From CAZFDT01 sp964518335 (GTDB lineage Bacteria > Planctomycetota > Phycisphaerae > Phycisphaerales > Phycisphaeraceae): DNA of 16,340 bases. The notes beneath the pieces were generated by a model that had not been told where the DNA came from, made no database searches, and saw nothing but the letters and a program-made list of their open reading frames with translations. Below, one piece after another: positions 1 to 6,730 of this stretch; position 1 is the first letter of the stretch, and each line of letters opens with the position of its first letter. The DNA lies in contig CAZFDT010000105.1 in the NCBI GenBank assembly GCA_964518335.1, positions 1 to 16,340 of the forward strand, given 5' to 3'. Position numbers and translations under genes: made by a program.

Positions 1-4
1 GTTA

Positions 5-45
5 GGGACACTTCTATCGAGACCTAGGAGGTCAGTTCTATCGAG
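5..45 (+). repeat. Paired terminal repeats of a probable insertion element (left edge)
   Basis: Two direct copies of one motif lie 24 bases apart: GGGACACTTCTATCGAG at 5-21 and AGGTCAGTTCTATCGAG at 29-45 (14 of 17 identical). The same motif occurs twice in inverted orientation at the right edge of the window. Paired copies at each end, pointing in opposite directions, are what transposase-binding sites at element termini look like. No transposase gene is in the window, so the element body would lie to the left of base 1. The identification is inferred from structure only. Confidence 0.5.
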
Positions 46-85
46 CTACAACAACGCCACCCCCCCCTGCCGCCATGAGTATCGA

Positions 86-634
86 TCACTGAATCACCGC
101 GCGAATCGCCTTGAAACGCTCGCCCCTGGCTTCACGCGCCAACTCGAACAGCACCGACTCGACCGTCGCCGGCAACGCACCGGCACGGATCATCCGCTGC
201 TCCGCCGCCGTCGCGTCCAGCGGCCGACGCGACCCGATCGCATCCAGCACCAGCGCCGTCACGTACCCTCCCTCAAGAAGATCCAGCACCGTATGCATCA
301 CGCACACATGCGCCTCGATCCCGCACACCACCACCGACTTGATCCCGTGCGCCTCCAACTGCTCGACGATCGGCTCGACACACGCCGAGAACCGCAGCTT
401 CTCGACCGTTATCGCGGTGGCCAGACGCTTGGCCAACTGCGGCACCGTCGGGCCCAGGCCCTGCGGGTACTGCTCGGTCACCAGGATCGGCAGCCGAAGA
501 TTGTGAAAGCCGTCCACCAGCCGCGCCGCCCGCCGCAGCAGGCTCGGCGCCTCGTGGATGTGCGGCAGCAGCTTCTTCTGAATGTCGATGACCAGCAGCG
601 CGGTCTTGTGCTCGTCGAGTCGAGGAATACTCAT
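86..634 (-). CDS. Isochorismatase-family cysteine hydrolase
   Basis: A cytosolic hydrolase of 182 residues in the isochorismatase superfamily, nearest to the ISOC1/ISOC2/YcaC-like group of unassigned substrate. The catalytic triad expected for the family is visible: Asp17 in LLVIDIQ, Lys79 in TVEKLRFS and Cys111 in GIEAHVCVMHT. The motif TEQYPQGLGPTV (residues 53-64) is typical of the ISOC group. Translation is placed at the ATG at 632-634 because homology begins there; the open frame continues upstream to 778 with no family resemblance. A GGAG lies 3 bases upstream, and CATAAT (641-646, minus strand) ends 6 bases before the ATG, so the transcript may be leaderless. It is divergent from the ABC exporter genes. 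The family call is firm; the substrate is unknown. Confidence 0.88.
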   Translation of the reverse strand: MSIPRLDEHKTALLVIDIQKKLLPHIHEAPSLLRRAARLVDGFHNLRLPILVTEQYPQGLGPTVPQLAKRLATAITVEKLRFSACVEPIVEQLEAHGIKSVVVCGIEAHVCVMHTVLDLLEGGYVTALVLDAIGSRRPLDATAAEQRMIRAGALPATVESVLFELAREARGERFKAIRAVIQ

Positions 635-640
635 GGCTCC

Positions 641-646
641 ATTATG
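641..646 (-). promoter_or_regulatory. Candidate -10 element for the isochorismatase-family gene
   Basis: On the minus strand CATAAT ends 6 bases before the ATG. A weak -35 match, TGGACG, lies 18 bases upstream of it. The spacing would place the transcription start at or next to the start codon. The six intervening bases also contain GGAG, so a short conventional leader cannot be excluded. Confidence 0.35.
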
Positions 647-757
647 ACAAAATCCATTGACAATCGTCCATGCACGGAGCCGGCCACATCGCCGCGGGCG
701 CGACCCCATCCCCATCGTGGGACGGGAAAGCACGCCAGCCGGGTCAGCTCGCTCCAG

Positions 758-785
758 TTGCCAAGCGCGGGGAAGCAACTACCCT
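758..785 (+). promoter_or_regulatory. Candidate promoter for the ABC exporter genes
   Basis: TTGCCA (758-763) and TACCCT (780-785) are separated by 16 bases, within the 208-base divergent intergenic region (635-842), and sit about 57 bases upstream of the proposed GTG start at 843. Both hexamers are only partial matches. I see no other feature in this intergenic region apart from the minus-strand -10 element. Confidence 0.25.
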
Positions 786-842
786 GTCACGCATAAGACG
801 GCGCGGCACGAGGTTGGCGGCGGCGCATCACGGAACATCGCA

Positions 843-2714
843 GTGCCCGACTCCAATGACAGCCCAACCAGGGACATCTCCACTGCCGCGCTGATCTGGC
901 GGATGCTCAAGCTGGCGTGGCGTTACCGCCTCGAATGCCTCTTCATCCTGTTCCTGCAGTCGGTGCTTCTGGTCATGACGCTGTCGGGGCTGGGGCTGAC
1001 GGGGCTGGGGATTGATTACATCGCCTACACGGTGGGGGTGCAGGACAAGCCGCCGCGCTGGCCGCTGGGCGTCAACCCGCCTCTGGACTGGCAGCCCATG
1101 CATAACATCGCCGCGATTGCCTCGCTCATCATCGCCATCGCGGCGGTGCGATCGCTGCTGCATTACCTGGCCGCCGTCTCGCAAGGCCGGCTGGTCAACC
1201 AGAAGATCGTCGTCCACCTGCGCTCGGCGGTGTACGACAAGCTCCAACGCCTCTCCTTTCGCTTCTTCGACGCCAACGAGACCGGCTCGATCATCAACCG
1301 CGTCACCGGCGACGTGCAGGCGGTGCGCCAGTTCATCGACCAGGTCTTGATGCAGTCGATCATGCTGTCGATCTCGCTGACGTTCTACCTGGTGTACATG
1401 CTGCAGATCCACGTCGGGCTGACGCTGTGGTGTCTGGTGACGACGCCGTTGCTGGCGGTGGTGTCGGTGTTTTTCTCGCGGCTGGTGCGCCCGGCGTACC
1501 GGCGCAACCGCCAGCTCTACGACAAGATGATCGTGACGCTCGCGGAAAACGTGCAGGGCGTCCACGTGGTCAAGGGCTTTGCCCGCGAGCGCGAGGAGGT
1601 CGGCAAGTTCGCCGACGCCAACCGCAACGTCAAGGATCAGCAGTGGTGGATCTTCAAGATGGTCAGCCGCTTCGTGCCGGGCATCGGCCTGCTGACGCAG
1701 GTCAACCTCGTGGTGCTGCTGGGCTACGGGGGCTACCTTTACACGCGCGGGGACATTTCGCTTGGGCAGGGACTGGCGATCTTCGCCGTGCTGCTGCAGA
1801 ACTTCAGCAATCAGGTGGCGGCGACGGCGAACATCGCCAACAGCATCCAGCACAGCCTGATCGGGGCGCAGCGCGTCTTTGAGGTGCTCGACGCCCCGGT
1901 GGAGATCAAGGACCCGCCCCAGCCGTGGAAGCTCGGCCGGGCCAGGGGCGCGGTCACGTTCGACCAAGTGACGTTCGGCTACAACCCCGACGATCCGGTG
2001 CTGCAGGACGTGACCTTCCGGGTCGAGCCGGGCATGTGCGTGGCCATCGTCGGCGCCACCGGCGCGGGCAAGAGCACGCTCATGTCGCTGATCCCGCGCT
2101 TCTACGATCCGCAGCAAGGCTCCGTGCGCGTCGATGGCATCGACGTGCGTCAGGTCGAGGTGGACGAACTTCGCCGCAACATCGGGCTGGTGTTTCAGGA
2201 AAGCTTCCTGTTCAGCACGACGGTGGCGGCCAACATCGCCTTCGGGCATCCCGATGCGACGCGCCAGCAGATCGAGAAGGCGGCGCAGATTGCCGCGGCG
2301 CACGAGTTCATCGCGCAGTTGCCCCAGGGTTACGACACGTCCGTGGGCGAGCGTGGCAACGACCTGTCCGGCGGTCAGAAGCAGCGGCTGGCGATCGCGC
2401 GGGCCATCCTGCTGGAACCGGCGATCCTGCTGATGGACGATCCGACGGCGGCGATTGACCCGGAGACCGAGCACGAGATCCTGGCCGCGATGGACTCGGC
2501 GATGGCTGGCCGCACCACCTTCATCGTGGCTCACCGCCTCAGCACGCTCCGCCGCGCCGACCGCATCCTCGTGCTCGACGGCGGGCGCATCGTGCAGAGC
2601 GGCACGCACGACGAGTTGATGCAGCAGAAGGGCCACTACCGTCGCGCGGCCAAGCTGCAGATCGCCGATCCCGAAAGCCTCGCCCTGCTGGGCATCGCGG
2701 AGGGCGCAGCATGA
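843..2714 (+). CDS. ABC exporter half-transporter, degenerate-site subunit (TMD-NBD)
   Basis: An inner-membrane ABC exporter of about 623 residues: an N-terminal six-helix domain (about 25-345) fused to an ATPase domain (about 365-605). Walker A GATGAGKST is at 404-412, the Q-loop Gln at 452, the complete signature LSGGQ at 508-512, Walker B AILLMDD at 527-533 and the H-loop His at 564. The residue after Walker B is Asp533, where a catalytic Glu is normal. In heterodimeric exporters this marks the subunit that supplies the intact signature to the working ATP site and the Walker motifs to the degenerate site. I chose GTG at 843 because the open frame further upstream (from 657) is low-quality sequence; ATG 903 is the alternative. 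The stop overlaps the next gene's start (ATGA). The substrate cannot be told. Confidence 0.88.
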   Translation: MPDSNDSPTRDISTAALIWRMLKLAWRYRLECLFILFLQSVLLVMTLSGLGLTGLGIDYIAYTVGVQDKPPRWPLGVNPPLDWQPMHNIAAIASLIIAIAAVRSLLHYLAAVSQGRLVNQKIVVHLRSAVYDKLQRLSFRFFDANETGSIINRVTGDVQAVRQFIDQVLMQSIMLSISLTFYLVYMLQIHVGLTLWCLVTTPLLAVVSVFFSRLVRPAYRRNRQLYDKMIVTLAENVQGVHVVKGFAREREEVGKFADANRNVKDQQWWIFKMVSRFVPGIGLLTQVNLVVLLGYGGYLYTRGDISLGQGLAIFAVLLQNFSNQVAATANIANSIQHSLIGAQRVFEVLDAPVEIKDPPQPWKLGRARGAVTFDQVTFGYNPDDPVLQDVTFRVEPGMCVAIVGATGAGKSTLMSLIPRFYDPQQGSVRVDGIDVRQVEVDELRRNIGLVFQESFLFSTTVAANIAFGHPDATRQQIEKAAQIAAAHEFIAQLPQGYDTSVGERGNDLSGGQKQRLAIARAILLEPAILLMDDPTAAIDPETEHEILAAMDSAMAGRTTFIVAHRLSTLRRADRILVLDGGRIVQSGTHDELMQQKGHYRRAAKLQIADPESLALLGIAEGAA

Positions 2715-4585
2715 AAGGCCTCGGCGGCGGATTCGGCGGAGGTTTCGGCGGCGGACTCGGCGGCGGCGGCGCCAAGGCCGGCATCGTCAAGGGCAGTCCC
2801 CACGACGACGAGCCGGATCAGAGCCCGCTCTCGCTGGCCCTGATCGTCCGCCTGCTGCAGTTCACCCGCCCCTACCGCGCCAAGCGAAACACCCTCATCG
2901 TTCTCACCATCGTTCGCGCCCTGCAACTCAACGCCCTGCCGGCCATCCTCGCCTGGACCATCACCGGTCCCATCGCCCGCAAGGACGTGCGCATGACCAT
3001 CGTCGGCGCCGCCCTCTTTGCGTTCGTGGCCCTCGTCACGCAGGTCACGCTCATGTTCCGCCACCGCTTCGGCCAGGAACTGGGTGAAAGCGTCGTCCAC
3101 GACCTGCGCAACCGCGTGTTCTCGCACCTGCAGGCCATGAACATGGGCTTCTTCGGCCGCACCCGCCTGGGCCGCATCATCAGCCGATTCACCAGCGACA
3201 TCGATTCGGTGCGCCAGGGTGTGCAGGACGTGCTGTTCGTCGGCATCGTGCAGGTCACGCAGATGCTCGGCGCCGCGGCCCTCATGCTCTACTACGACTG
3301 GAAACTGTTCCTGCTGCTGTTGGCCATGGCGCCGATCCTGTACGCCATCAACGCCCATTTCCGCAAGAAGCTCAGCGACGCCTACCGCGCGATCCAGGAG
3401 TCGTTCAGCCGCGTCACCTCGACCCTGGCCGAAAGCGTCAGTGGCATCCGCGTGACGCAGGGCTTCGTGCGGCAGGAGGTCAACGCCGACATCTTCGACG
3501 ATCTGCTGCAGTCGCACGGCGAATACAACATGGTCGCCGCGCGCACCACCGGCACGTTTCAGCCGCTGCTGGAGTTCAACAGCCAGGTGTTCTACGCCGC
3601 GCTGATCGTCGTCGCCGGGTACCTGGTCTTCCACACCGCCGGCACGGCCGAGGAGCATCAGGACCAGGCCAAGGCCCTGGTCGGCTTCTTCTTCCAGGCG
3701 ACGCTGTTCTTCGGGCCCGTTCAGACCATCGGGCAACTGTACAACCACGCCCTCGTCGCCATGGCCGGCGCCGAACGCGTCTTCCGACTGCTCGACACCA
3801 CGCCCGACTGGGTCGATCCGCCCGACGCCGTCGCCCTGCCCCCGGTGCAGGGCCGCGTCGAGTTCCGCGAGGTCGCGTTCGAGTACGTCAAGGACCGGCC
3901 CGTCCTCGAAGACATCGACTTCGTCGTCGAGCCCGGCCAGAACATCGCCCTCGTCGGGCACACCGGCAGCGGCAAAACCACCATCATCAACCTCATCAGC
4001 AAGTTCTACCTCCCCACACGCGGCCAGATCCTCCTCGATGGCTACGACCTCACCCACGTGCAGACCGAAAGCCTCCATCGCCAGATGGGCATCGTCCTGC
4101 AGGTCAACTTCCTGTTCACCGGCAGCGTGATGGACAACATCCGCGTGGGCCGGCCCGACGCCACTGACGCCCAGGTCGAGGACGCCGCACGCCGACTCGA
4201 CGTTCACGACCTGCTCAATGCCTTGCCACATGGCTTCCACACCCCCGTCGGCGAGGGTGGCCGCAACATGAGCCTGGGCCAGCGCCAGCTCATCTGCTTC
4301 ACCAGAGCTATGCTCGCCGATCCACGCATCATGATCCTCGACGAGGCCACCAGCAGCGTCGATACCATGACCGAGGCCCGCATCCAGCGCGCCCTGGCCA
4401 TCCTCCTCAAAGACCGCACCAGTTTCGTCATCGCCCACCGCCTCTCGACCATCCGCCACGCCGACACCGTCCTGGTCCTGGACCACGGCCGCATCATCGA
4501 GCGCGGCAACCACACGCAGCTTCTCACCACCGGCGGCGTGTACGCCAACCTCTACCGCCAGTTCATCCGGGCGAGCGAGGCGTGA
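2711..4585 (+). CDS. ABC exporter half-transporter, catalytic-site subunit (TMD-NBD)
   Basis: The partner of the preceding gene, 624 residues, starting in a 4-base ATGA overlap, so the two are probably translationally coupled and form a heterodimer. The membrane domain spans about 45-350 and the ATPase about 380-615. Walker A GHTGSGKTT is at 416-424, Walker B IMILDE at 540-545 with the canonical Glu545, and the H-loop His at 576. The signature is degenerate, MSLGQ (520-524) rather than LSGGQ, the mirror image of the partner. Before the membrane domain lies a glycine-rich tail (residues 3-20, a run of Gly with Phe and Leu) of unknown role. Bacterial multidrug or lipid exporters such as TM287/288 share this two-subunit asymmetry, but the cargo is not predictable here. 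Confidence 0.9.
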   Translation: MKGLGGGFGGGFGGGLGGGGAKAGIVKGSPHDDEPDQSPLSLALIVRLLQFTRPYRAKRNTLIVLTIVRALQLNALPAILAWTITGPIARKDVRMTIVGAALFAFVALVTQVTLMFRHRFGQELGESVVHDLRNRVFSHLQAMNMGFFGRTRLGRIISRFTSDIDSVRQGVQDVLFVGIVQVTQMLGAAALMLYYDWKLFLLLLAMAPILYAINAHFRKKLSDAYRAIQESFSRVTSTLAESVSGIRVTQGFVRQEVNADIFDDLLQSHGEYNMVAARTTGTFQPLLEFNSQVFYAALIVVAGYLVFHTAGTAEEHQDQAKALVGFFFQATLFFGPVQTIGQLYNHALVAMAGAERVFRLLDTTPDWVDPPDAVALPPVQGRVEFREVAFEYVKDRPVLEDIDFVVEPGQNIALVGHTGSGKTTIINLISKFYLPTRGQILLDGYDLTHVQTESLHRQMGIVLQVNFLFTGSVMDNIRVGRPDATDAQVEDAARRLDVHDLLNALPHGFHTPVGEGGRNMSLGQRQLICFTRAMLADPRIMILDEATSSVDTMTEARIQRALAILLKDRTSFVIAHRLSTIRHADTVLVLDHGRIIERGNHTQLLTTGGVYANLYRQFIRASEA

Positions 4586-4612
4586 ATCAAAATCCTTCTG
4601 AAAAAGTAGTCA

Positions 4613-4639
4613 GATGTAGCCTTTGGTAGACCGATGTAG
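4613..4639 (+). promoter_or_regulatory. Possible operator: two GATGTAG repeats ahead of the antitoxin gene
   Basis: GATGTAG occurs at 4613-4619 and 4633-4639, exactly 20 bases (about two helical turns) apart, inside an AT-rich gap just upstream of the AbrB-type antitoxin gene. The second copy lies within GGTA...TACC (4625-4643). AbrB/MazE antitoxins commonly repress their own promoters, so this is a plausible binding region. The assignment is inference. Confidence 0.3.
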
Positions 4640-4683
4640 TACCATGTGGTTGAGTGCATCGTTTTGCACTGGAGCGCATCGCT

Positions 4684-4911
4684 ATGGTCGCCACCCTCAA
4701 AAAGCACGGCAACAGTCACGCTCTCATCATCAATCGCACGATGATGGAACAGCTTGGTATCACGGAAGATACGCTCCTGCAGATCACCGTAAGGGATCGA
4801 TCCATGGTCATCGAGCCGGCCCAAACTGCCACCATGTCCGACGAGCAGTTCAAGGAAGCCGCCGATCGCGTCTTCAAGAAGTACGACAATCTTCTGCGTC
4901 GTCTGGCGTGA
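4684..4911 (+). CDS. AbrB/MazE-family (SpoVT-AbrB) antitoxin
   Basis: A 75-residue DNA-binding antitoxin. The N-terminal 45 residues match the SpoVT-AbrB swapped-hairpin fold: VATLKKHGNSHALIINRTMM followed by LGITEDTLLQITVRDRSMVI. The C-terminal part (about 51-75, MSDEQFKEAADRVFKKYDNL and onward) is the helical tail that in such antitoxins wraps the partner toxin. The ATG at 4684 is preferred over an upstream in-frame start at 4654 because GGAG (4671-4674) sits 9 bases before it and the AbrB homology starts there. The Doc-family toxin gene begins 14 bases after its stop, so it is expected to neutralise that toxin and repress the shared promoter. The upstream spacer is notably AT-richer than the surroundings, consistent with acquisition by transfer. 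Confidence 0.85.
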   Translation: MVATLKKHGNSHALIINRTMMEQLGITEDTLLQITVRDRSMVIEPAQTATMSDEQFKEAADRVFKKYDNLLRRLA

Positions 4912-4925
4912 CTCCGGGGGTGATC

Positions 4926-5318
4926 ATGGATGTTCGCTTCCTGTCCATCGAGCAGGTCTTCGCACTTCACGACCGTGCTTTGGAGCGATACAAGGGCATG
5001 CCCGGCGTCAAGGACCTGGGGATGATCGAGTCCAACACGGCGATGCCGCGCGCCACCTTCGGCGGCGAATTCCTTCATCCCACAATTGCGTCGATGGCGG
5101 GTGCTTATCTGTTCCATCTGACGCAGGGACACGGGTTCGCCGACGGCAATAAACGCACCGGCATCGCTGCGGCCCTGACATTCCTCGCTCACAACGGCTA
5201 CGAAGTCGAAGCCACAGAGGATGAGTTGTATGACCTGTCGATCAATGTGGCTGACCACAAGGTTCTCAAAGAAGATGTGATCGCGTTTTTCGAGGATCGA
5301 ACTTGTGCCCGAGAGTGA
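4926..5318 (+). CDS. doc: Doc (death-on-curing) family toxin, Fic fold
   Basis: A 130-residue Fic-fold toxin of the Doc type (P1 Doc is 126 residues). The Fic core motif HGFADGNKRT is complete at residues 69-78, with His69, Asp73, Asn75, Lys76 and Arg77. Doc enzymes phosphorylate elongation factor EF-Tu and stop translation; whether this one does so is inferred from family. The start is ATG 4926, preceded by the G-rich GGGGGTG as a weak ribosome-binding site; an in-frame GTG at 4920 is an alternative. It pairs with an AbrB-type antitoxin instead of the Phd found with P1 Doc. Its last 14 bases overlap the start of the Rieske gene. The motif is intact, so it is probably active. Confidence 0.9.
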   Translation: MDVRFLSIEQVFALHDRALERYKGMPGVKDLGMIESNTAMPRATFGGEFLHPTIASMAGAYLFHLTQGHGFADGNKRTGIAAALTFLAHNGYEVEATEDELYDLSINVADHKVLKEDVIAFFEDRTCARE

Positions 5319-5658
5319 CTGGCTCGCCATCTGCAGCGTTGGAGATATTCCATACGACACCGGTAAGTATGTCGAAGTGGGCAACCGCGCGCTGGCGGTG
5401 TTCCGGGGGCGCGACGGCGATGACGTGCGCGTGATGGACGATGCCTGCCCGCACGCGGGGGCGCCGCTGTCGGCGGGGCACGTCGATGATTCCGGGGTCA
5501 TTTCCGGGGGCACTCCAAGGGGCGATGGCTGCGTGGTGTGTGCGTTGCACGGCTGGGCGTTTCGCCTGCGCGACGGGCGCTGCCCCGACAACGACGCCAT
5601 CGGCGTGCGGGTGTACGAGTCGCGCGTCGTCGATGGCGTGGTGCAGGTCAAGCTGTGA
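5305..5658 (+). CDS. Small Rieske [2Fe-2S] protein (NirD-like) with an insertion in the cluster loop
   Basis: A 117-residue single-domain Rieske ferredoxin, probably a soluble electron carrier or the small subunit of an oxidoreductase. Cluster ligands are in place: Cys48 and His50 in CPHAGAPLSAG, and Cys79 and His82 in CALHGWAF. The gap between His50 and Cys79 is 28 residues, whereas about 15-17 is usual. A 13-codon stretch (bases 5484-5522), flanked by the direct repeat CGATG, accounts for the excess. The start is GTG 5305, with GAGG (5292-5295) 9 bases upstream inside doc, giving a 14-base overlap with the toxin gene. No partner reductase is adjacent, so its electron donor and acceptor are unknown. 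Confidence 0.85.
   Translation: MPESDWLAICSVGDIPYDTGKYVEVGNRALAVFRGRDGDDVRVMDDACPHAGAPLSAGHVDDSGVISGGTPRGDGCVVCALHGWAFRLRDGRCPDNDAIGVRVYESRVVDGVVQVKL
5484..5527 (+). repeat. In-frame 39-bp insertion bounded by CGATG in the Rieske gene
   Basis: CGATG at 5484-5488 and again at 5523-5527 brackets a unit of exactly 39 bases (13 codons). Inside are two tandem TTCCGGGG blocks (5490-5497 and 5502-5509). The motif GGTCATTTCCGGGGG (5496-5510) reappears with one change downstream of the gene at 5686-5700. The codons encode a flexible Gly/Ser/Asp-rich loop between the two ligand pairs of the Rieske fold. Confidence 0.5.
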
Positions 5659-5675
5659 CTTGGCGGGCTTCGACG

Positions 5676-5711
5676 CCGGAGCTGCGGTCACTTCCGGGGG
5701 AAAAGCTCCGG
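5676..5711. other. 8-bp perfect inverted repeat downstream of the Rieske gene
   Basis: CCGGAGCT (5676-5683) and AGCTCCGG (5704-5711) are separated by 20 bases. This could form a stem after the Rieske stop codon. There is no T-run, so an intrinsic terminator is not supported. Confidence 0.4.
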
Positions 5712-5752
5712 ATTCCGTGGCGCACACACATCCCAACCCCCGGATCTGCCAC

Positions 5753-5778
5753 CCGGACCTGCGAAGACTCAGGTCCGG
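5753..5778. promoter_or_regulatory. 8-bp inverted repeat over the -35 region of panB
   Basis: CCGGACCT (5753-5760) and AGGTCCGG (5771-5778) are perfectly complementary with a 10-base loop. The repeat ends 9 bases before the candidate panB -10 element (TACACT at 5788). It could be an operator or the terminator stem of the upstream genes; no T-run follows. Confidence 0.4.
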
Positions 5779-5787
5779 CGTGATCGC

Positions 5788-5793
5788 TACACT
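5788..5793 (+). promoter_or_regulatory. Candidate -10 element giving a leaderless panB transcript
   Basis: TACACT, in the context CGCTACACT, ends 7 bases before the panB ATG at 5801, and there is no Shine-Dalgarno sequence in between. The same hexamer arrangement recurs before three other plus-strand genes in the window. No -35 match is evident. Confidence 0.45.
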
Positions 5794-5800
5794 GTGACAC

Positions 5801-6631
5801 ATGTCCAGTACGCCGACGCCATCGCAGCGCATCACCCTCCGCACGATCCGCAAGTGGGTCGAGGCCGGCGAGCGCTTTGCCATGCTCACCGCCTACGACG
5901 CGACGACCGCACGGTGGCTGTGGCGCGGGGGTGTACGCACGCTGCTTGTGGGCGACTCGGCGGCCCAGGTCATCCTCGGGCACGAGGCGTCGATCTTCGC
6001 GCCGCTGGACTTTCTCATCACGCTCACTGCAGCGGTGCGGCGTGGAGCCCCCGATGCATTTATCGTGGGCGACATGCCCTTCATGAGTTATCAGGCCGAC
6101 GACGCCGAGGCGATCCGCAACGCCGGGCGGTTTCTTGTCGAGGGCCACGCCGACGCCGTCAAGCTCGAGGTGGACGGGCGATACGTCGAACTGGTGACGA
6201 AGATGACGCGGGCGATGGTGCCGGTGATCGCCCATATCGGTTGGCGTCCGCAGCAGGCGCGATACGCGGGCATACGCACGGCGAAGGTCGCCGGCCGCAC
6301 CGCCGCCGAGATCGACGCCCTCGCCGACGAGGCCGTGCAACTGCAGCAGGCCGGCGCGGTCATGCTTCTCATCGAGCAGTGCACCGCCGAGACCAGCGCC
6401 GCCATCGTCGAGCGCGTCGCCGTGCCCGTCATCGGTTGCGGCGCCGGACCGGCCTGCCACGGCCACGTCGTCGTCACGCAGGACATTCTGGGCATGACCG
6501 ATCAGCACCCCACGTTCGCCCAGCCCCTGTCCGATGTGGGCGACCGCATCCGCCAGGCCGCCGCCTCATGGGTCGCCCTCATTCACAGCGGCGAGTACCT
6601 CAAGGACCACCCCTACCGCATGACGCCGTGA
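5801..6631 (+). CDS. panB: 3-methyl-2-oxobutanoate hydroxymethyltransferase (ketopantoate synthesis)
   Basis: A cytosolic enzyme of 276 residues. PanB transfers a one-carbon unit from methylenetetrahydrofolate to 2-oxoisovalerate to give ketopantoate, the first committed step of pantothenate and coenzyme A synthesis. The (beta/alpha)8 signature motifs are all present: MLTAYD (28-33), LLVGDS with metal ligand Asp52, the GHEAS stretch at 60-64, VGDMPFMSY with Asp91, KLEVD with Glu123, AHIGWRPQ (144-151), the catalytic-acid region LLIEQC (189-194, Glu192) and VIGCGAG (210-216). The start at ATG 5801 matches the family N-terminus. No panC or panD is nearby. The product feeds the phosphopantetheine arm carried by the ACP encoded later in the window, a general rather than an operon link. 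Confidence 0.95.
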   Translation: MSSTPTPSQRITLRTIRKWVEAGERFAMLTAYDATTARWLWRGGVRTLLVGDSAAQVILGHEASIFAPLDFLITLTAAVRRGAPDAFIVGDMPFMSYQADDAEAIRNAGRFLVEGHADAVKLEVDGRYVELVTKMTRAMVPVIAHIGWRPQQARYAGIRTAKVAGRTAAEIDALADEAVQLQQAGAVMLLIEQCTAETSAAIVERVAVPVIGCGAGPACHGHVVVTQDILGMTDQHPTFAQPLSDVGDRIRQAAASWVALIHSGEYLKDHPYRMTP

Positions 6632-6689
6632 CCTCGAGCCGCCGACCGGTTTTCACCGCTTCAGGCCAAACAGGTGATGTCATCGGTTC

Positions 6690-6695
6690 GATAAT
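6690..6695 (+). promoter_or_regulatory. Possible -10 hexamer upstream of the acyltransferase gene
   Basis: GATAAT lies in the 99-base gap between panB and the PlsC-like gene, 35 bases before the ATG at 6731. I could not find a convincing -35 at the right distance. Apart from this the gap (6632-6730) shows only a short TCACC...GGTGA dyad near 6652-6676. Confidence 0.25.
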
Positions 6696-6730
6696 GAAAA
6701 CGAGCATGTGGTCCCGGCGTCGAGTTGCTC

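Noticed and set aside
657..662. Perfect TTGACA hexamer on the plus strand
   Set aside because: No acceptable -10 lies 15-19 bases downstream, so it is not supported as a promoter.
635..778. N-terminal extension of the isochorismatase-family gene up to 778
   Set aside because: Homology starts at the ATG at 634 and the extension is not like the family.
657..842. N-terminal extension of the first ABC subunit to the ATG at 657
   Set aside because: The 62 extra residues are Arg/Pro/Gly-rich with no similarity to exporter N-termini and would fill the whole divergent promoter region.
828..2636. 602-residue open frame on the minus strand opposite the first ABC gene
   Set aside because: Its product is a low-complexity His/Arg/Asp-rich sequence with no domain, exactly antisense to a gene with intact ABC motifs. 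Long antisense frames are expected at this GC content.
2636..4513. 625-residue open frame on the minus strand opposite the second ABC gene
   Set aside because: Asp/Glu/Gln-rich mirror of the ABC codons with no recognisable family features.
4716..5651. 311-residue minus-strand frame opposite the antitoxin, doc and Rieske genes
   Set aside because: Covers three genes with intact motifs on the other strand and shows none itself.
5648..6508. 286-residue minus-strand frame opposite panB
   Set aside because: panB motifs are complete on the plus strand; the antisense product has no family resemblance.
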